NCBI RefSeq assembly: GCF_947504145.1
Contig: NZ_CANNGQ010000003.1
Location: 434,001 to 498,000, forward strand
Length of the DNA: 64,000 nt
Source: an uncultured Microbulbifer sp.
GTDB lineage: Bacteria; Pseudomonadota; Gammaproteobacteria; Pseudomonadales; Cellvibrionaceae
Direction: 5' to 3'
The notes below the pieces were generated by a model. It was not told where the DNA came from, ran no database searches, and was given only the letters and a program-made list of their open reading frames with translations. Position 1 is the stretch's first letter. The number at the start of each line of letters is the position of its first letter. The position numbers and the translations under genes were made by a program. Below, one piece after another: positions 8,464 through 18,190 of the stretch.

Positions 8464-9849
8464 TTACCGGGCGTCGCGCACCAGGCGAATGGCTTTGGGT
8501 TTTTCCCGTTCGCCGTAGGTGAGTGCGCCGCTGGCGAAATCCACATACCAAGAATAATGAGTATGAAAATTAGACGGTGACGAGGACCAAACGTCCGCTG
8601 AGGCGGCATTTGAGAAAAGCGCGCGGTTGATCGCCGGGCCGGCGCATTGCAGCTCGAGCAGGCTGCCCAGCTCGCGGATATTCGGCAGGCGCCAATCGCC
8701 ATCGCCGGAGACCGCGCCCTTCTTGTCGAGTGCCGCCGCATAGGTCAGAGCCTCGGCCCAGTTGAGCCCCAGGGGGTCACCCCGGTCGCAGGCCTCTCCC
8801 GCGACACCTTCCAGACAGGCGCGCCAGATCAGGCCCGTTTCGGTGTCGGCAACGGAACCATCGTCCTGTTGTCGATAGCGGGAGGCGGGTGCCGAGGCCC
8901 AGATCTGTTCGCTATTGCAGCCCTGAGCGGCCTGCGCCGGGGCAGCCGACAGCTGCGGTGCCGATGCCGATGCCGGGCTGGGTTCGTTTTTCCCGGATCC
9001 GTCCGCCCAATCCCTGACCAGCCTGATATGGCGACCGTTGTTCCGCGGCATGGGCGCGGAGTAGCCGAACTGGAAGTTGACCGCCCAGGCCCTCTGTTGC
9101 AATTCGGCGTCCGGCGAATGGCTCCAGTAAAAACCGTCTTGGGTGTTGGGAAAATAGGTAGTGTCGATGGCCGGGGCGCTGCGTCCAAAGTTCACCAGGC
9201 CGGAGAGTTCATCCATTGTCGGTACACGCCAGTCGTCGAAGCCGCACAGCCCCCGCCGGTTGGTGCGGCTGACGAATTCCTCGATATTGCAATAGGTGGC
9301 TGGCTGGCCTTCGACATAGCCGGTGCACTGCGCGTAGCGGCTGTTCCAGTCGCCGATGGCACCGCCGTTGGCACTTTTGTCCGGGTTGTACCAGGTAAAG
9401 ACATCGTCGGCGTCGTGGCGTCCGCGGTTGCCGTAGATGCCGTCGCCGGGCTGTTTGACCTCCCAGGCCAGACCGGTGGTTTCATCCAGTACGCACTGCC
9501 AGCTCTGCGCGTCCTCGGGCAGCAGCTCGCCTTTGGCGTCGACCTTGCGATAGGCAAAGCCGGCCGCGTCATCGGCGCGCCCTTCGCTGGCGATGTCCCG
9601 GCCCTGATTGCAGTCCTGCTGGCTGAGGATATCGCCCACCAGGGATTCCCCATTGGGCAACCGCTCGCGGTCAACACTTGCGGTGCAATCGCTGTTGACG
9701 CCCCTGGGGTAATTCGCACCCCAGGTGATGCCGGTGTCGTTGAGTTTGTTTCGCGGCTGGGAAGAATCCCCCCCGGATTCCGAGCATCCGTACAGGCAGG
9801 CGACCGCCAAAGCCAGCGTAATGACCGGCGCAGTTTTATGCACGAACAT
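8464..9849 (-). CDS. Lipoprotein with two DUF1566 (Lcl C-terminal-like) domains
   Basis: A 461-residue protein with a lipoprotein signal (hydrophobic stretch ending LYGC, lipidated Cys at about residue 22), then two copies of the DUF1566 fold. The first spans roughly residues 110-280 (GLAWEVKQ; FDDWRVPTMDELSGLV; YWSHSP; GRHIRLVRD) and the second roughly 320-460 (GLIWRACLEG; GDWRLPNIRELGSLLE; DVWSSSPS; KAIRLVRD). DUF1566 is common in surface lipoproteins and adhesins, and its biochemical role is not settled. The mature protein is Cys-rich. It is the last gene of the operon, with a 2-base gap from the DUF1552 gene, so the two are probably translationally coupled. I infer a surface-anchored partner of the redox protein. 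Confidence 0.8.
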   Translation of the reverse strand: MFVHKTAPVITLALAVACLYGCSESGGDSSQPRNKLNDTGITWGANYPRGVNSDCTASVDRERLPNGESLVGDILSQQDCNQGRDIASEGRADDAAGFAYRKVDAKGELLPEDAQSWQCVLDETTGLAWEVKQPGDGIYGNRGRHDADDVFTWYNPDKSANGGAIGDWNSRYAQCTGYVEGQPATYCNIEEFVSRTNRRGLCGFDDWRVPTMDELSGLVNFGRSAPAIDTTYFPNTQDGFYWSHSPDAELQQRAWAVNFQFGYSAPMPRNNGRHIRLVRDWADGSGKNEPSPASASAPQLSAAPAQAAQGCNSEQIWASAPASRYRQQDDGSVADTETGLIWRACLEGVAGEACDRGDPLGLNWAEALTYAAALDKKGAVSGDGDWRLPNIRELGSLLELQCAGPAINRALFSNAASADVWSSSPSNFHTHYSWYVDFASGALTYGEREKPKAIRLVRDAR

Positions 9850-9851
9850 AT

Positions 9852-11099
9852 TCAGGCCAACACACCCGGAATCACTTCACTCTGATAACCCTGGTACAAC
9901 GGGTGCTGGTGGGCCTGCAGGGCCACCGCCGCCGTGTGTATCTGATGCAGGGGCGTATAGGAAGCGCCGCCGGCATTGGATACACCGCGCTGTATGGCAC
10001 CGCCGCCGCCGGCCATGATCAATGGCACGTCGGTGTTGCTGTGGGCATCGCCGTTACCCATATCGGTAACCTCGCAGACGATGGTGCTGTCGAGCAGCCC
10101 CCGGTCCCGCAGGCGGCCGATCAGTGAAGCCGACAGGCTGCTCAGGTGGGCCCGGGTCTCCCGGTAGTGAGGGTAAGTCGGATCGCCGCCGTTGCCGCCG
10201 TGAATGGATGAGTGGTAGGTGTTCTGGAAATCCAGGTAGGGCAGAGTGAACTCGGCACCGTCGTTGCCCAGTGCCAGAGAGCAGGAGGCGGTAAAGTTGC
10301 ACTCTAGCGCAAGGGCGATGATATCCGCCTGCAATTCCGCCTGTTGTTGGAAGGTGGAAAATTCGATCGGAAACTCGACCGGTGGGCTGGCGGCGTCGCA
10401 GGACATACCACCACCGCCCAGATCCTGCAGGCGCCGCTGGGTTTCCTCGATCGCCGTCAAATGAGAATCGAGGCGCTGTTGTTCGTAAGACCCCAGTTTT
10501 GTTTTCAGGGCGTTGACTGCATCCAGGTGTGCGTCCACCGCGTTCAGCTTGGGATCACCGCCCCCGCCGCCCGATTGCAGATTCCCGAACAGCCGGTTAA
10601 AGGCGTTGAAGGGGTTGTCTTCAAACGGCACTTTCGAACCGTTGTCCTTGGTCAGAACGCCGTTGCCATTGCTGTGCACGCCCAGGTTCACGTAGGTGAA
10701 TGGCAGGTTCTCACCGAGGATTCTGCCCATGTTCACGTCGAAACTATCGCCGCCCCAACTGTTGTTGATGATTGTGGGCATGACGCCGTGACCGCCGCGA
10801 TGGTGCCCCATGTTTCTGAGAAAGTTGCACTCGCTGGCGACGGTGCTGTAAGGCTGGGACATGGCCCCGAAACTGGTCAGATCCTCGTTGGGGTACCAGT
10901 GTTCCGGCAGGGCGCCGTCGGGTACATAAATCACCACCGATTTGTTGGGGCCCGTCTGCGCCTCGGCCAGGCGGGAGGCCATCATGCCCCCGACCAGCGG
11001 CGAGGCCCGCAGCAGTCCCTGGCCGATCCCCGCAGCGGCGAAAATTTTCAGTAAATCCCTGCGTCTTTTGTCAAACACATTCTTGTATGGCTTTTTCAT
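9852..11099 (-). CDS. Tat-exported DUF1552 protein
   Basis: A 415-residue protein with a twin-arginine signal (KRRRDLLKIFAAAGIGQGLL) followed by a DUF1552 domain: VVIYVPDGALPEHWYP, GHHRGGHG, TYVNLGVHS and TDMGNGDAHSNTDVPLIMAGG. DUF1552 proteins resemble alkaline-phosphatase-superfamily or sulfatase-like folds and are regularly encoded next to DUF1592/DUF1588 cytochrome proteins in planctomycetes, myxobacteria and some gammaproteobacteria. Their activity is not known. Tat export suggests that it folds, perhaps with a cofactor, in the cytoplasm. It lies 51 bases after the large redox gene and is clearly co-transcribed with it. Confidence 0.85.
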   Translation of the reverse strand: MKKPYKNVFDKRRRDLLKIFAAAGIGQGLLRASPLVGGMMASRLAEAQTGPNKSVVIYVPDGALPEHWYPNEDLTSFGAMSQPYSTVASECNFLRNMGHHRGGHGVMPTIINNSWGGDSFDVNMGRILGENLPFTYVNLGVHSNGNGVLTKDNGSKVPFEDNPFNAFNRLFGNLQSGGGGGDPKLNAVDAHLDAVNALKTKLGSYEQQRLDSHLTAIEETQRRLQDLGGGGMSCDAASPPVEFPIEFSTFQQQAELQADIIALALECNFTASCSLALGNDGAEFTLPYLDFQNTYHSSIHGGNGGDPTYPHYRETRAHLSSLSASLIGRLRDRGLLDSTIVCEVTDMGNGDAHSNTDVPLIMAGGGGAIQRGVSNAGGASYTPLHQIHTAAVALQAHQHPLYQGYQSEVIPGVLA

Positions 11100-11150
11100 A
11101 ACTTGCGCCCTTATTCTGTTTATATGGCTGATCGGCTGGGTCCGGGTGCC

Positions 11151-14100
11151 TCAGCGCTGCCACTCTTTGCGGTAACGCACCGCATCCAGAGTGCTCATGT
11201 TTTCGAGCATCGCCCGGGGGCTCTGCTGCACCAGGGTGTCGGTCATATCTTCTACCGTGCAGGCGTAACCCTCCTCCTCGACCGGATCCAGTGCCCGCCC
11301 TTCCGGGTTGGAGTTGTCGATGCTGTCGTGCCCCACCCCGAGCATAAAGCGGAACATATTCTGCGATACGCAAGACTGCGCAGCGGGCAGGGTCGCCAGT
11401 AGCTGACCCAGGCCGCGCGAACCCTCGAACGCGATCGACTCGCCGCGGTTGCTCAGCACATCCGGTGCGTACAACGCGCCGCTGGCGTCGATCAGATTGC
11501 CGTTGAGGTCGACGCTGCGAGGGTTGCCCACCGCGTCGAAGTCTTCCATGCCGCCGCCGAGGGGGTTGATCCACTCCTGGTGACAGTTCAGACAGGGCGC
11601 CACGGAAGTGAGCGCTTCGTACTTCACGCGGTTGGTGGTGGCCGGATCGGCGATCAGATCCGCCAGTTCTTCCAGACGCTCGGCGCGGCTTTCCGTGATA
11701 CCGGCGGGCGGATCCGGTTGGTCCTGGCACAGCATGCGACGGCGCACGCGCACCGAACGCCGGATCGGCGAGGTTTCGGTCAGCTCTGCCCAGCGCGCCA
11801 TAAATGCACCGCTGGTGAGGATGCCGCCGCGGTCACTTGTGGTGACCTGCTGGAAGTCGTCGCCGGAAACGCCGCTGATACCGTAGTGCTGCGCCAGGGG
11901 TCCGTTGACGAAGGTCCAATTGGCATCATAAAGGGAGGCGAAAGCCTCGTTGCCGTTCAGCATCACCTCGGCGAAGACTTCGCGGATTTCCCGCTCCATA
12001 TGCGGCGCCACATTCTCGAAACCGGGCCAGGCCGCCGTGTCCTTGGGCGCGTTTTCCAGGCTATCGGTCCCCAGCCAGCTTCCGACGAAGTCACCCATGG
12101 TGTCCCGGGCCTCTGCCAGGTCCAGCAGCCGCTGCGCTTCCTGGGTGATCTGTGCCGGGTCGCGCAACTCGTCGTTGGCCGCCTTCTGCAGGGCGATATC
12201 ATCCGGGGTGGAACCGGCGAACGAGTAGCTCAGCCAGGTAGCCATTTCGTGCGAGGTCAACTCGAAGGCGTTCATGTCAATTGCACTATTGGCCGGATTC
12301 GATTCACCCAATTCGTGGCGATAAAGGAACTGTGGCGAAGACAGCATGGTCATCAGCGCGAGCTGCATGCCCCCTTTTACATCGCCTTCGGTAAGTGTGC
12401 CGTTGGCCAGTTCCGAGTAAGTTTCCACTTCCTGGGTGTCCAGTGGGCGCCGGAAGAGTTTCGGCGCAAAGTCGCCGATAAACTGATCCACGCAGCTCTG
12501 GTTGAAGGCGCCGCAGTTCAGTGCCGGTGAGAAGTCGCGCGCCGCCGACCAGGCCGCTATTTCCTCGGCCGCCGTCAGGAAGCGATCGTAGGTGCTGGTC
12601 ACCATCGAGGCGTGTGTGTTGTTGATGAAGTAGCCCACCTGATTGTCGTCAGCCAGGCTCTCGGCAACGGCGAAATCCACACCCAGCAGATCCCCGACCG
12701 TATTCTGGTACTCGGCACGGGTCAGGAGTTTTAACTGGCGCGCACCGTAGCGGACCATCTCGCAATTCAGCGGTTCCAGGTCTTCCCAGAAGGTATCGGC
12801 GATATAGTTGCCGACCCTTTCCGCGCATTCAGCCCCACATTCTTCCGCTCGGCCCATGGGCATGTTGTTCTCGATAAACCCGATCATGAAATCCAGGTCC
12901 TGAGGCGTCGTCAGCGGGACGCCGACGCGACCGCCATCGCCGGCGAAGCCATGACAACCGGCGCAACTGGCCGCATAGATCTCGCCGCCGGTCATATTGC
13001 CGGTGCCGCCGCTACTGGAGCTGCCGGATGACGAACTGGAGCCGCCTGACGAGGAGCCGGTGCCACCGGACGAGCTCGAGCTACTGCTGGACGAGCCGCC
13101 GGGCCCGAGGCAATCCGGTGGGTCAAAGCTGCCGTCATGGTCGCCCTGGAAGCCAAACTCGACGCTGTCTCCAGGGGACAGCGCACCATTCCAGCCGACG
13201 TCGCTGGCGCTGACAGTGTTGCCCGAAACGGCCAGGTCCACATTCCAGGAGTTCGTGACCTGCGGCGCTTCACTGAACTGAAGCGCAACCTCCCAGCCGC
13301 TCACCGCGCTGGTGCCAGCATTGCTCACGGTGACATCAAACTGGTAGCCACTAGTCCAGACATTCTCGTTAGTGATTGCGCAGGAAACGCCATCACCGCC
13401 GCCACTGCCACTGGACGAAGAACCGCTTGAGCTGGAAGAACCGCCTGAACTGGAAGAGCCACCTGAGCTGGAAGAGCCACCTGAGCTGGAAGAACTACCT
13501 GAGCCTGAAGAACCGCTTGAGCTGCTGGAGCTGCTGGAGCTGCTGGAGCTGCTGCCACCGTCCCCGACGATCCGGTGCAGAGTGCCACCGATGATATCCA
13601 CCAGATAAACTTCGCCGCTGTTGGATTCCCCGAATGAGGAAATCCCCAGATTCGTTTCCAACAGTTGGTACATCGCATCGGTATAGGCCCACACCCGGCC
13701 ACTAACGTAGTCACCGAAAATATAGGCGCCCTGCATGCCAGCAATCTGCGAGCCGCGATAGACGTAGCCACCGGTGACCGATTGCCCCAGCCCGTGATCG
13801 TACTCGAACACTGGATCCTCGTAAGGGCCACTGGTGCTGCAGTTGTTAGAGGTGCTGTGAAAGCCCTCGCGACAGCGCCAGCCGTAGTTGCCGCCGCTTT
13901 CGATCACATTGATTTCCTCATACCCGGACTGGCCCACATCTGCCAGCCACAGATCGCCGCTGGACTTGTCAAAGCTCCAGCGCCAGGGATTTCTGAGGCC
14001 GTAGGCGTAGATCTCCGGCAGGCCGCCGCCGCTCACGAAAGGGTTGTCCGCGGGAACGGCGTAGGGAGAACCGCTGTCCACATCGATCCGGAGCATGGCG

Positions 14101-15107
14101 CCGTGCCAGTTACTGGTGTCCTGGCTGTTGGCCTGGGGGTCGTTGGCGGAACCGCCGTCGCCCAAACCGATATACAGGTAGCCGTCGTGCCCGAACGCGA
14201 TGTGGCCGCCGTTGTGGTTAGCGTAGGGCTGCGGCAGGGAGAGGATATCCTGGCGCGAGCCAGCGTCCAGGCTGGCGCCACCCGTGCTTTCCGTAAAGCG
14301 CGCGATCACCGAGGTCATCGGCTCCGAAGCCGGCGTGGTGAACGACAGGAAAACCTGGCCATTGCTCTGGTAGTCCGGATGGAAGGCCATCCCCAGCACA
14401 CCGCCCTCAACCGCGGTATCCACCAGACCAGACAGATCCAGATAGGTGTTCTTGGTGGCCGTGGCATTGTCGTTGGCATCGATCCAGTAGACGGTGCCGG
14501 TTTTTTCCAGCACATACCAACGGGAATCGTCCCCCGGCGCCTGCATCAGCCCCAGTGGCTGACTGAAGGTCAGGTTCGGGAACGCCCGCTCCAACTCCAC
14601 CGCCGGGGGTGGCCCGCTGGGGCCGCCGCCACTGGAGGAACTGGAACTACCGGAGGAGCTGGAGCTGCCAGAAGAACTGGAACTTGAGCCCGAACTGCTG
14701 CTGGAAGAGCTTGAACTGGAACTGCTACCTCCCTCACAAATAGAACCGGTTATCGCCGGCACCGAAGCACTGCCGCCACCGTTGCTGACCTGCAGGCCGA
14801 ATTCGGCGAACTGACCCGGCTGGAGATTGCCGTTCCAGGAAGAATTGGTCGCGGTATAGGGGTTGTCACCGGAGGTATCGGCATTCCAGCTATCGGTCAC
14901 CACTGTGCCGTCGCTGTACGCCCAGCCCACCTCCCAGCCGTTGATCGGGCTGGTGTCGTTGTTGGTGATTCGGATACTGGCCTGTGCGCCGGAGCCCCAG
15001 TCGTTGACCACGACGTACTCGCAGGTTGCAGCGATCGCCGCGGATGTGGAACACCATGCGCATAAGAGCAGCAATAATGATGAGATTTTCTGGACGGGAC
15101 TATTCAT
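11151..15107 (-). CDS. Exported CBM2 - PQQ sugar dehydrogenase-like - CBM2-like - cytochrome c - DUF1592/DUF1588 fusion
   Basis: A 1318-residue multidomain protein. Order: Sec signal (1-27); cellulose-binding CBM2 (about 28-125); poly-Ser linker (125-163); soluble glucose/sorbosone-dehydrogenase-type PQQ beta-propeller (about 170-515, with HNGGHIAFGHDGYLYIGLGD); long Ser/Gly linker (518-571); second CBM2-like domain (573-666); Ser/Gly linker (670-701); cytochrome c with CAGCH (about 714); and a DUF1587/1592/1588/1585-type region (about 785-1318) with a second heme motif, CLNCH (about 1171). ATG 15107 is chosen for its signal peptide and AGGA ribosome site. The family logic is a polysaccharide-bound dehydrogenase wired to hemes. 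It resembles CBM2-bearing redox proteins of Cellvibrio proposed to feed lytic polysaccharide monooxygenases, but this exact arrangement is not one I recognise. Confidence 0.85.
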   Translation of the reverse strand: MNSPVQKISSLLLLLCAWCSTSAAIAATCEYVVVNDWGSGAQASIRITNNDTSPINGWEVGWAYSDGTVVTDSWNADTSGDNPYTATNSSWNGNLQPGQFAEFGLQVSNGGGSASVPAITGSICEGGSSSSSSSSSSSSGSSSSSSGSSSSSGSSSSSSGGGPSGPPPAVELERAFPNLTFSQPLGLMQAPGDDSRWYVLEKTGTVYWIDANDNATATKNTYLDLSGLVDTAVEGGVLGMAFHPDYQSNGQVFLSFTTPASEPMTSVIARFTESTGGASLDAGSRQDILSLPQPYANHNGGHIAFGHDGYLYIGLGDGGSANDPQANSQDTSNWHGAMLRIDVDSGSPYAVPADNPFVSGGGLPEIYAYGLRNPWRWSFDKSSGDLWLADVGQSGYEEINVIESGGNYGWRCREGFHSTSNNCSTSGPYEDPVFEYDHGLGQSVTGGYVYRGSQIAGMQGAYIFGDYVSGRVWAYTDAMYQLLETNLGISSFGESNSGEVYLVDIIGGTLHRIVGDGGSSSSSSSSSSSSSGSSGSGSSSSSGGSSSSGGSSSSGGSSSSSGSSSSGSGGGDGVSCAITNENVWTSGYQFDVTVSNAGTSAVSGWEVALQFSEAPQVTNSWNVDLAVSGNTVSASDVGWNGALSPGDSVEFGFQGDHDGSFDPPDCLGPGGSSSSSSSSSGGTGSSSGGSSSSSGSSSSGGTGNMTGGEIYAASCAGCHGFAGDGGRVGVPLTTPQDLDFMIGFIENNMPMGRAEECGAECAERVGNYIADTFWEDLEPLNCEMVRYGARQLKLLTRAEYQNTVGDLLGVDFAVAESLADDNQVGYFINNTHASMVTSTYDRFLTAAEEIAAWSAARDFSPALNCGAFNQSCVDQFIGDFAPKLFRRPLDTQEVETYSELANGTLTEGDVKGGMQLALMTMLSSPQFLYRHELGESNPANSAIDMNAFELTSHEMATWLSYSFAGSTPDDIALQKAANDELRDPAQITQEAQRLLDLAEARDTMGDFVGSWLGTDSLENAPKDTAAWPGFENVAPHMEREIREVFAEVMLNGNEAFASLYDANWTFVNGPLAQHYGISGVSGDDFQQVTTSDRGGILTSGAFMARWAELTETSPIRRSVRVRRRMLCQDQPDPPAGITESRAERLEELADLIADPATTNRVKYEALTSVAPCLNCHQEWINPLGGGMEDFDAVGNPRSVDLNGNLIDASGALYAPDVLSNRGESIAFEGSRGLGQLLATLPAAQSCVSQNMFRFMLGVGHDSIDNSNPEGRALDPVEEEGYACTVEDMTDTLVQQSPRAMLENMSTLDAVRYRKEWQR
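13395..13560. repeat. Low-complexity tandem repeat encoding the central Ser/Gly linker
   Basis: An imperfect array with 18-bp periodicity (unit like CTGGAAGAGCCACCTGAG), passing into a 9-bp periodicity (GAGCTGCTG) at the right end. On the minus strand it encodes the Ser/Gly linker between the PQQ-type domain and the second CBM2-like domain. Shorter relatives lie at about 13005-13100 and 14620-14735. Such arrays are prone to slippage, so linker length may differ between strains. Confidence 0.7.
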
Positions 15108-15342
15108 TATTATTTCCTGCACCGTTGCAGTGTAAACGGATGCCACCGTAGTGCGGCGGCGCCTGTACCATTCAGCCCCCGGAGCTTACCGACGACCTGA
15201 TGTGGAACGCAGAAACGGCGGCACTCGGCATTGATTCCGGGTTCGCCATTTTTCGATCCGGTTTTTTAACCAACTTAATGTCCGGCCTACTTTTTCTGTC
15301 TTTCGCAAGAGTTGACGTTCTAGAAGGAATTTCCCAAACCGA

Positions 15343-15667
15343 TTGCGCATAAATCTTCGCAAAACCCTCTACGGTTTCACGAAAATCTACTCGAGCGGCT
15401 TGCGGGAAGGTGGTGGATCGGCCGATGAAGCTGGGCGACACGGTATGCGATGCCCGCCCGGACGAGAGAAAAGGACAGGAAATTGTCGGTATGAATGTCA
15501 TCACCGATATGGTGAGAAAAAGCGATGCGTACGAAGGCGGTCAGATTCTCGATCCGATAAAGGGCAAGGTTTATGACGGCAAGATGTGGGAAGGGAATGG
15601 CACTCTGAAGGTGCTTGGCTAGCTCGGTTTCTTCTAGCGGACTCAGACCGGATATCCGGCAAAGTAA
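15343..15667 (+). pseudogene. Decayed copy of the DUF2147 gene
   Basis: From about 15399 the sequence follows the intact DUF2147 gene at 7403-7816: GDTVCDA, ERKGQEIVGMNVITDM, YEGGQILDPIKGKVYD, then LGFF and RTQTGYPAK before TAA at 15665-15667. The signal peptide and mature N-terminus are missing or unrecognisable. About 8 bases are deleted near 15398, giving a frameshift relative to the upstream match (KIY at 15382-15390). Two tyrosine codons of the intact copy are TAG here (15620-15622 and 15635-15637). A third Tyr codon is kept as TAT. It is a broken duplicate, most likely without product. Confidence 0.8.
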
Positions 15668-15673
15668 AACAAA

Positions 15674-15699
15674 AAAGAGGGCTTTTTAGCCCTCTTTTT
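15674..15699. terminator. Bidirectional terminator between the DUF2147 pseudogene and parC
   Basis: AAAGAGGGC (15674-15682) and GCCCTCTTT (15689-15697) form a perfect 9-bp stem with a 6-base loop, flanked by A and T runs on both sides. It lies 7 bases after the pseudogene stop and about 20 bases beyond the parC stop on the minus strand, so it can serve both. Confidence 0.85.
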
Positions 15700-15720
15700 C
15701 TTTGCTGTCGACAACCCAGC

Positions 15721-17970
15721 CTATTTGCGTTCGACCTCGACTTTATCCACTTTCTGGAAGCCCCGCGGCAGCTTGTTACCGCGCCTGCCCCGCTCTCCCT
15801 CGTAGTGTTCCAGCTCCGAGAGCTTGATCTTGGTGTGGCGCTTACCGGCGTGAATGATCAACTGGTCCTTGCCTTCCAGCACCGCGATTCCCACGACGAT
15901 CTCCTCGCGGCTGGCCGCGCGAGCGGAAGGGATATTGATGATCTTGTTGCCCTTGCCTTTGGACAGCTGCGGCAGTTCCGTCACCGGGAACACCAGCATC
16001 CGGCCCTCGCTGGTAACGGCGGCGAGCAGTGCAGATTCGGGGCTTTCAAGTTCCTGCGGCGGCAACACGCGGGCATTTTTCGGCAGGCTCAACATGGCTT
16101 TACCGGCCTTGTTGCGGGACTGCAGATCGGCGTAGGTGGCGATAAAGCCGTAGCCTGCGTCCGACGCCAGCAATACCTTCTGCTCGTCATTGCCCATCAG
16201 CAGCCCTTCAAAAGTGGCCCCCGATGGCGGGTTGATACGACCGGACAACGGCTCCCCCTGCCCCCGCGCAGACGGCAGGGAATGCGCGGCGATGGCGTAA
16301 CTGCGCCCGGTGCTGTCGAGCACCAGCGCCGGCTGGTTACTCTTGCCTCGAGCGGCGAATTTAAAGCCGTCACCGGCCTTGTAGCTGAGCGAGGTCGGAT
16401 CAATCTCGTGGCCCTTGGCCTGACGGATCCAGCCCTTGTCAGACAGCACTACAGTGATCGGGTCGGAAGACAGCAGGTCCGCTTCATTAAACGCCTTGGC
16501 CTCTTCTCGCTCCACAATCGGGGACCGGCGCTCGTCACCGAACTCGTCGGCGGCCTGCAGCAACTCTTTCTTGATCAGGGTTTTGAGGCGACGCTCGCTG
16601 CCCAGGGTTTTGGTCAGAGTATCGCGCTCTTTGTTCAGCTCCGCCTGCTCGCCGCGGATTTTTACTTCCTCGAGGCGCGCCAGTTGGCGCAACTTGGTAT
16701 CGAGGACGTATTCCGCCTGCACGTCGGACAAACCAAAGCGTTCGATCAACGCTGCTTTGGGTTCGTCGTGCGTGCGGATGATTTCGATCACTTCATCGAT
16801 ATTGAGAAACGCGATCAGCAAGCCGTCCAACAGGTGCAGACGCCTCTCAACCTTGTCGAGGCGGAACTGCAGGCGACGCCGCGTGGTAACGGTACGGAAG
16901 CTCAGCCACTCGGTGAGGATCTTGTCCAGGGACTTCACCTGCGGGCGACCGTCGATACCGATCATGTTCATGTTGACCCGGTAGCTTTTCTCCAGGTCGG
17001 TGGTAGCGAACAGATGGTTCATCACCTGCTCCAGATCCACGCGGTTGGACTTGGGAACGATCACCAGACGGGTGGGATTTTCGTGGTCAGATTCGTCGCG
17101 CAGGTCGCCCACCATCGGCAGTTTTTTGGCCTGCATCTGTGCGGCAATCTGCTCCAGCACCTTGGAGCCACTGGCCTGGTAAGGCAGTGCGGTAACGACG
17201 ATATCGCCGTCTTCTTTCGTCCACACCGCGCGCATTTTTACCGAGCCCTTGCCGGTCTCATACATTTTCTGCATGTCCGCACGGGGGGAGATAATCTCCG
17301 CCTCGGTGGGCATATCCGGGCCCTGGATGAACTCGCACAGCTCGCTGACGGTCGCTTTGGGGTTCTCCAGCATGTGTACAGTGGCATCCACCACTTCGCG
17401 CAGATTGTGCGGAAGAATATCTGTGGCCATACCCACGGCGATACCGGTGGTGCCGTTCAGCAGAATATTGGGGACGCGCGCCGGCAGTACCGCGGGCTCG
17501 TCCATGGTGCCATCAAAGTTGGGCTGCCAATCCACGGTGCCCTGGCCAAGTTCAGACAGCAGCACCTCGGAGTATTTGCCCATGCGCGATTCGGTGTACC
17601 GCATGGCCGCGAAGGATTTTGGGTCATCCGGCGAGCCCCAGTTGCCCTGGCCATCCACCAGTGGGTAGCGGTAGCTAAACGGCTGCGCCATCAGCACCAT
17701 CGCTTCATACACCGCGCTATCGCCGTGCGGATGGTATTTACCGATCACATCGCCCACGGTGCGCGCAGACTTCTTGTATTTAGCACTGTTCTTCAGCCCA
17801 AGCTCGCTCATGGCGTAGACAATCCGGCGCTGTACCGGCTTGAGGCCGTCGCCGAGGTTGGGCAGGGCGCGGTCGAGAATCACGTACATGGAGTAATCCA
17901 GGTACGCCTTCTCGGTGTAATCCGCCAGGTTCTGGCGTTCGGAGGCGTCGTAGACTGAAGGCTCGGTCAT
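15721..17970 (-). CDS. parC: DNA topoisomerase IV subunit A
   Basis: A 749-residue type IIA topoisomerase A subunit, the size of E. coli ParC. It decatenates daughter chromosomes together with ParE. The winged-helix region has [20 protein letters not shown], then [15 protein letters not shown], the quinolone-resistance-determining region with the drug-sensitive type Ser and Glu. AAMRYTESR holds the DNA-cleaving Tyr, and [14 protein letters not shown] follows. The C-terminal part (about residues 490-740) is a degenerate beta-pinwheel as expected for ParC; there is no GyrA box. parE is not adjacent. The gene is alone in its transcription unit and ends at the bidirectional terminator. Confidence 0.97.
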   Translation of the reverse strand: MTEPSVYDASERQNLADYTEKAYLDYSMYVILDRALPNLGDGLKPVQRRIVYAMSELGLKNSAKYKKSARTVGDVIGKYHPHGDSAVYEAMVLMAQPFSYRYPLVDGQGNWGSPDDPKSFAAMRYTESRMGKYSEVLLSELGQGTVDWQPNFDGTMDEPAVLPARVPNILLNGTTGIAVGMATDILPHNLREVVDATVHMLENPKATVSELCEFIQGPDMPTEAEIISPRADMQKMYETGKGSVKMRAVWTKEDGDIVVTALPYQASGSKVLEQIAAQMQAKKLPMVGDLRDESDHENPTRLVIVPKSNRVDLEQVMNHLFATTDLEKSYRVNMNMIGIDGRPQVKSLDKILTEWLSFRTVTTRRRLQFRLDKVERRLHLLDGLLIAFLNIDEVIEIIRTHDEPKAALIERFGLSDVQAEYVLDTKLRQLARLEEVKIRGEQAELNKERDTLTKTLGSERRLKTLIKKELLQAADEFGDERRSPIVEREEAKAFNEADLLSSDPITVVLSDKGWIRQAKGHEIDPTSLSYKAGDGFKFAARGKSNQPALVLDSTGRSYAIAAHSLPSARGQGEPLSGRINPPSGATFEGLLMGNDEQKVLLASDAGYGFIATYADLQSRNKAGKAMLSLPKNARVLPPQELESPESALLAAVTSEGRMLVFPVTELPQLSKGKGNKIINIPSARAASREEIVVGIAVLEGKDQLIIHAGKRHTKIKLSELEHYEGERGRRGNKLPRGFQKVDKVEVERK

Positions 17971-18190
17971 ACTGCGAGAGTCTCGTTATTCTGCGGAAAG
18001 AGCTGGATTATGGCGGAGTGACGCAGCGGGTTCAAAGGGCGCTGGCCCAGGCCGCACCAAACACCGCATTCTGGCCACTTTTTAACCGGCGAGACTGCGA
18101 TCTCCCTGGCCGATATGCCATTTCAAGCTCCCCACCTCCCCGAAAACCTGTGATAACTTACCCCGCAATCTACCAACTCGGGGAACGGAT

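Noticed and set aside
13395..13560. CRISPR-like array
   Set aside because: The repeats are contiguous 18- and 9-base units without spacers and are in frame within the Ser/Gly linker of a coding gene.
15620..15637. TAG codons in the DUF2147 copy as evidence for amber recoding
   Set aside because: The copy also has a frameshift and lacks its signal peptide, and a third Tyr is still a Tyr codon. Other genes in the window end in TAG normally (for example at 457-459 and at 26245-26247).
15586..17958. A 790-codon plus-strand open frame opposite parC
   Set aside because: It lies antisense to parC, which is unmistakable; the frame is open only because of codon bias and its translation has no recognisable motifs.
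17971..18190. parE or another topoisomerase partner next to parC
   Set aside because: The 220 bases upstream of parC contain no recognisable coding sequence, and the next gene is a DUF2214 membrane protein.
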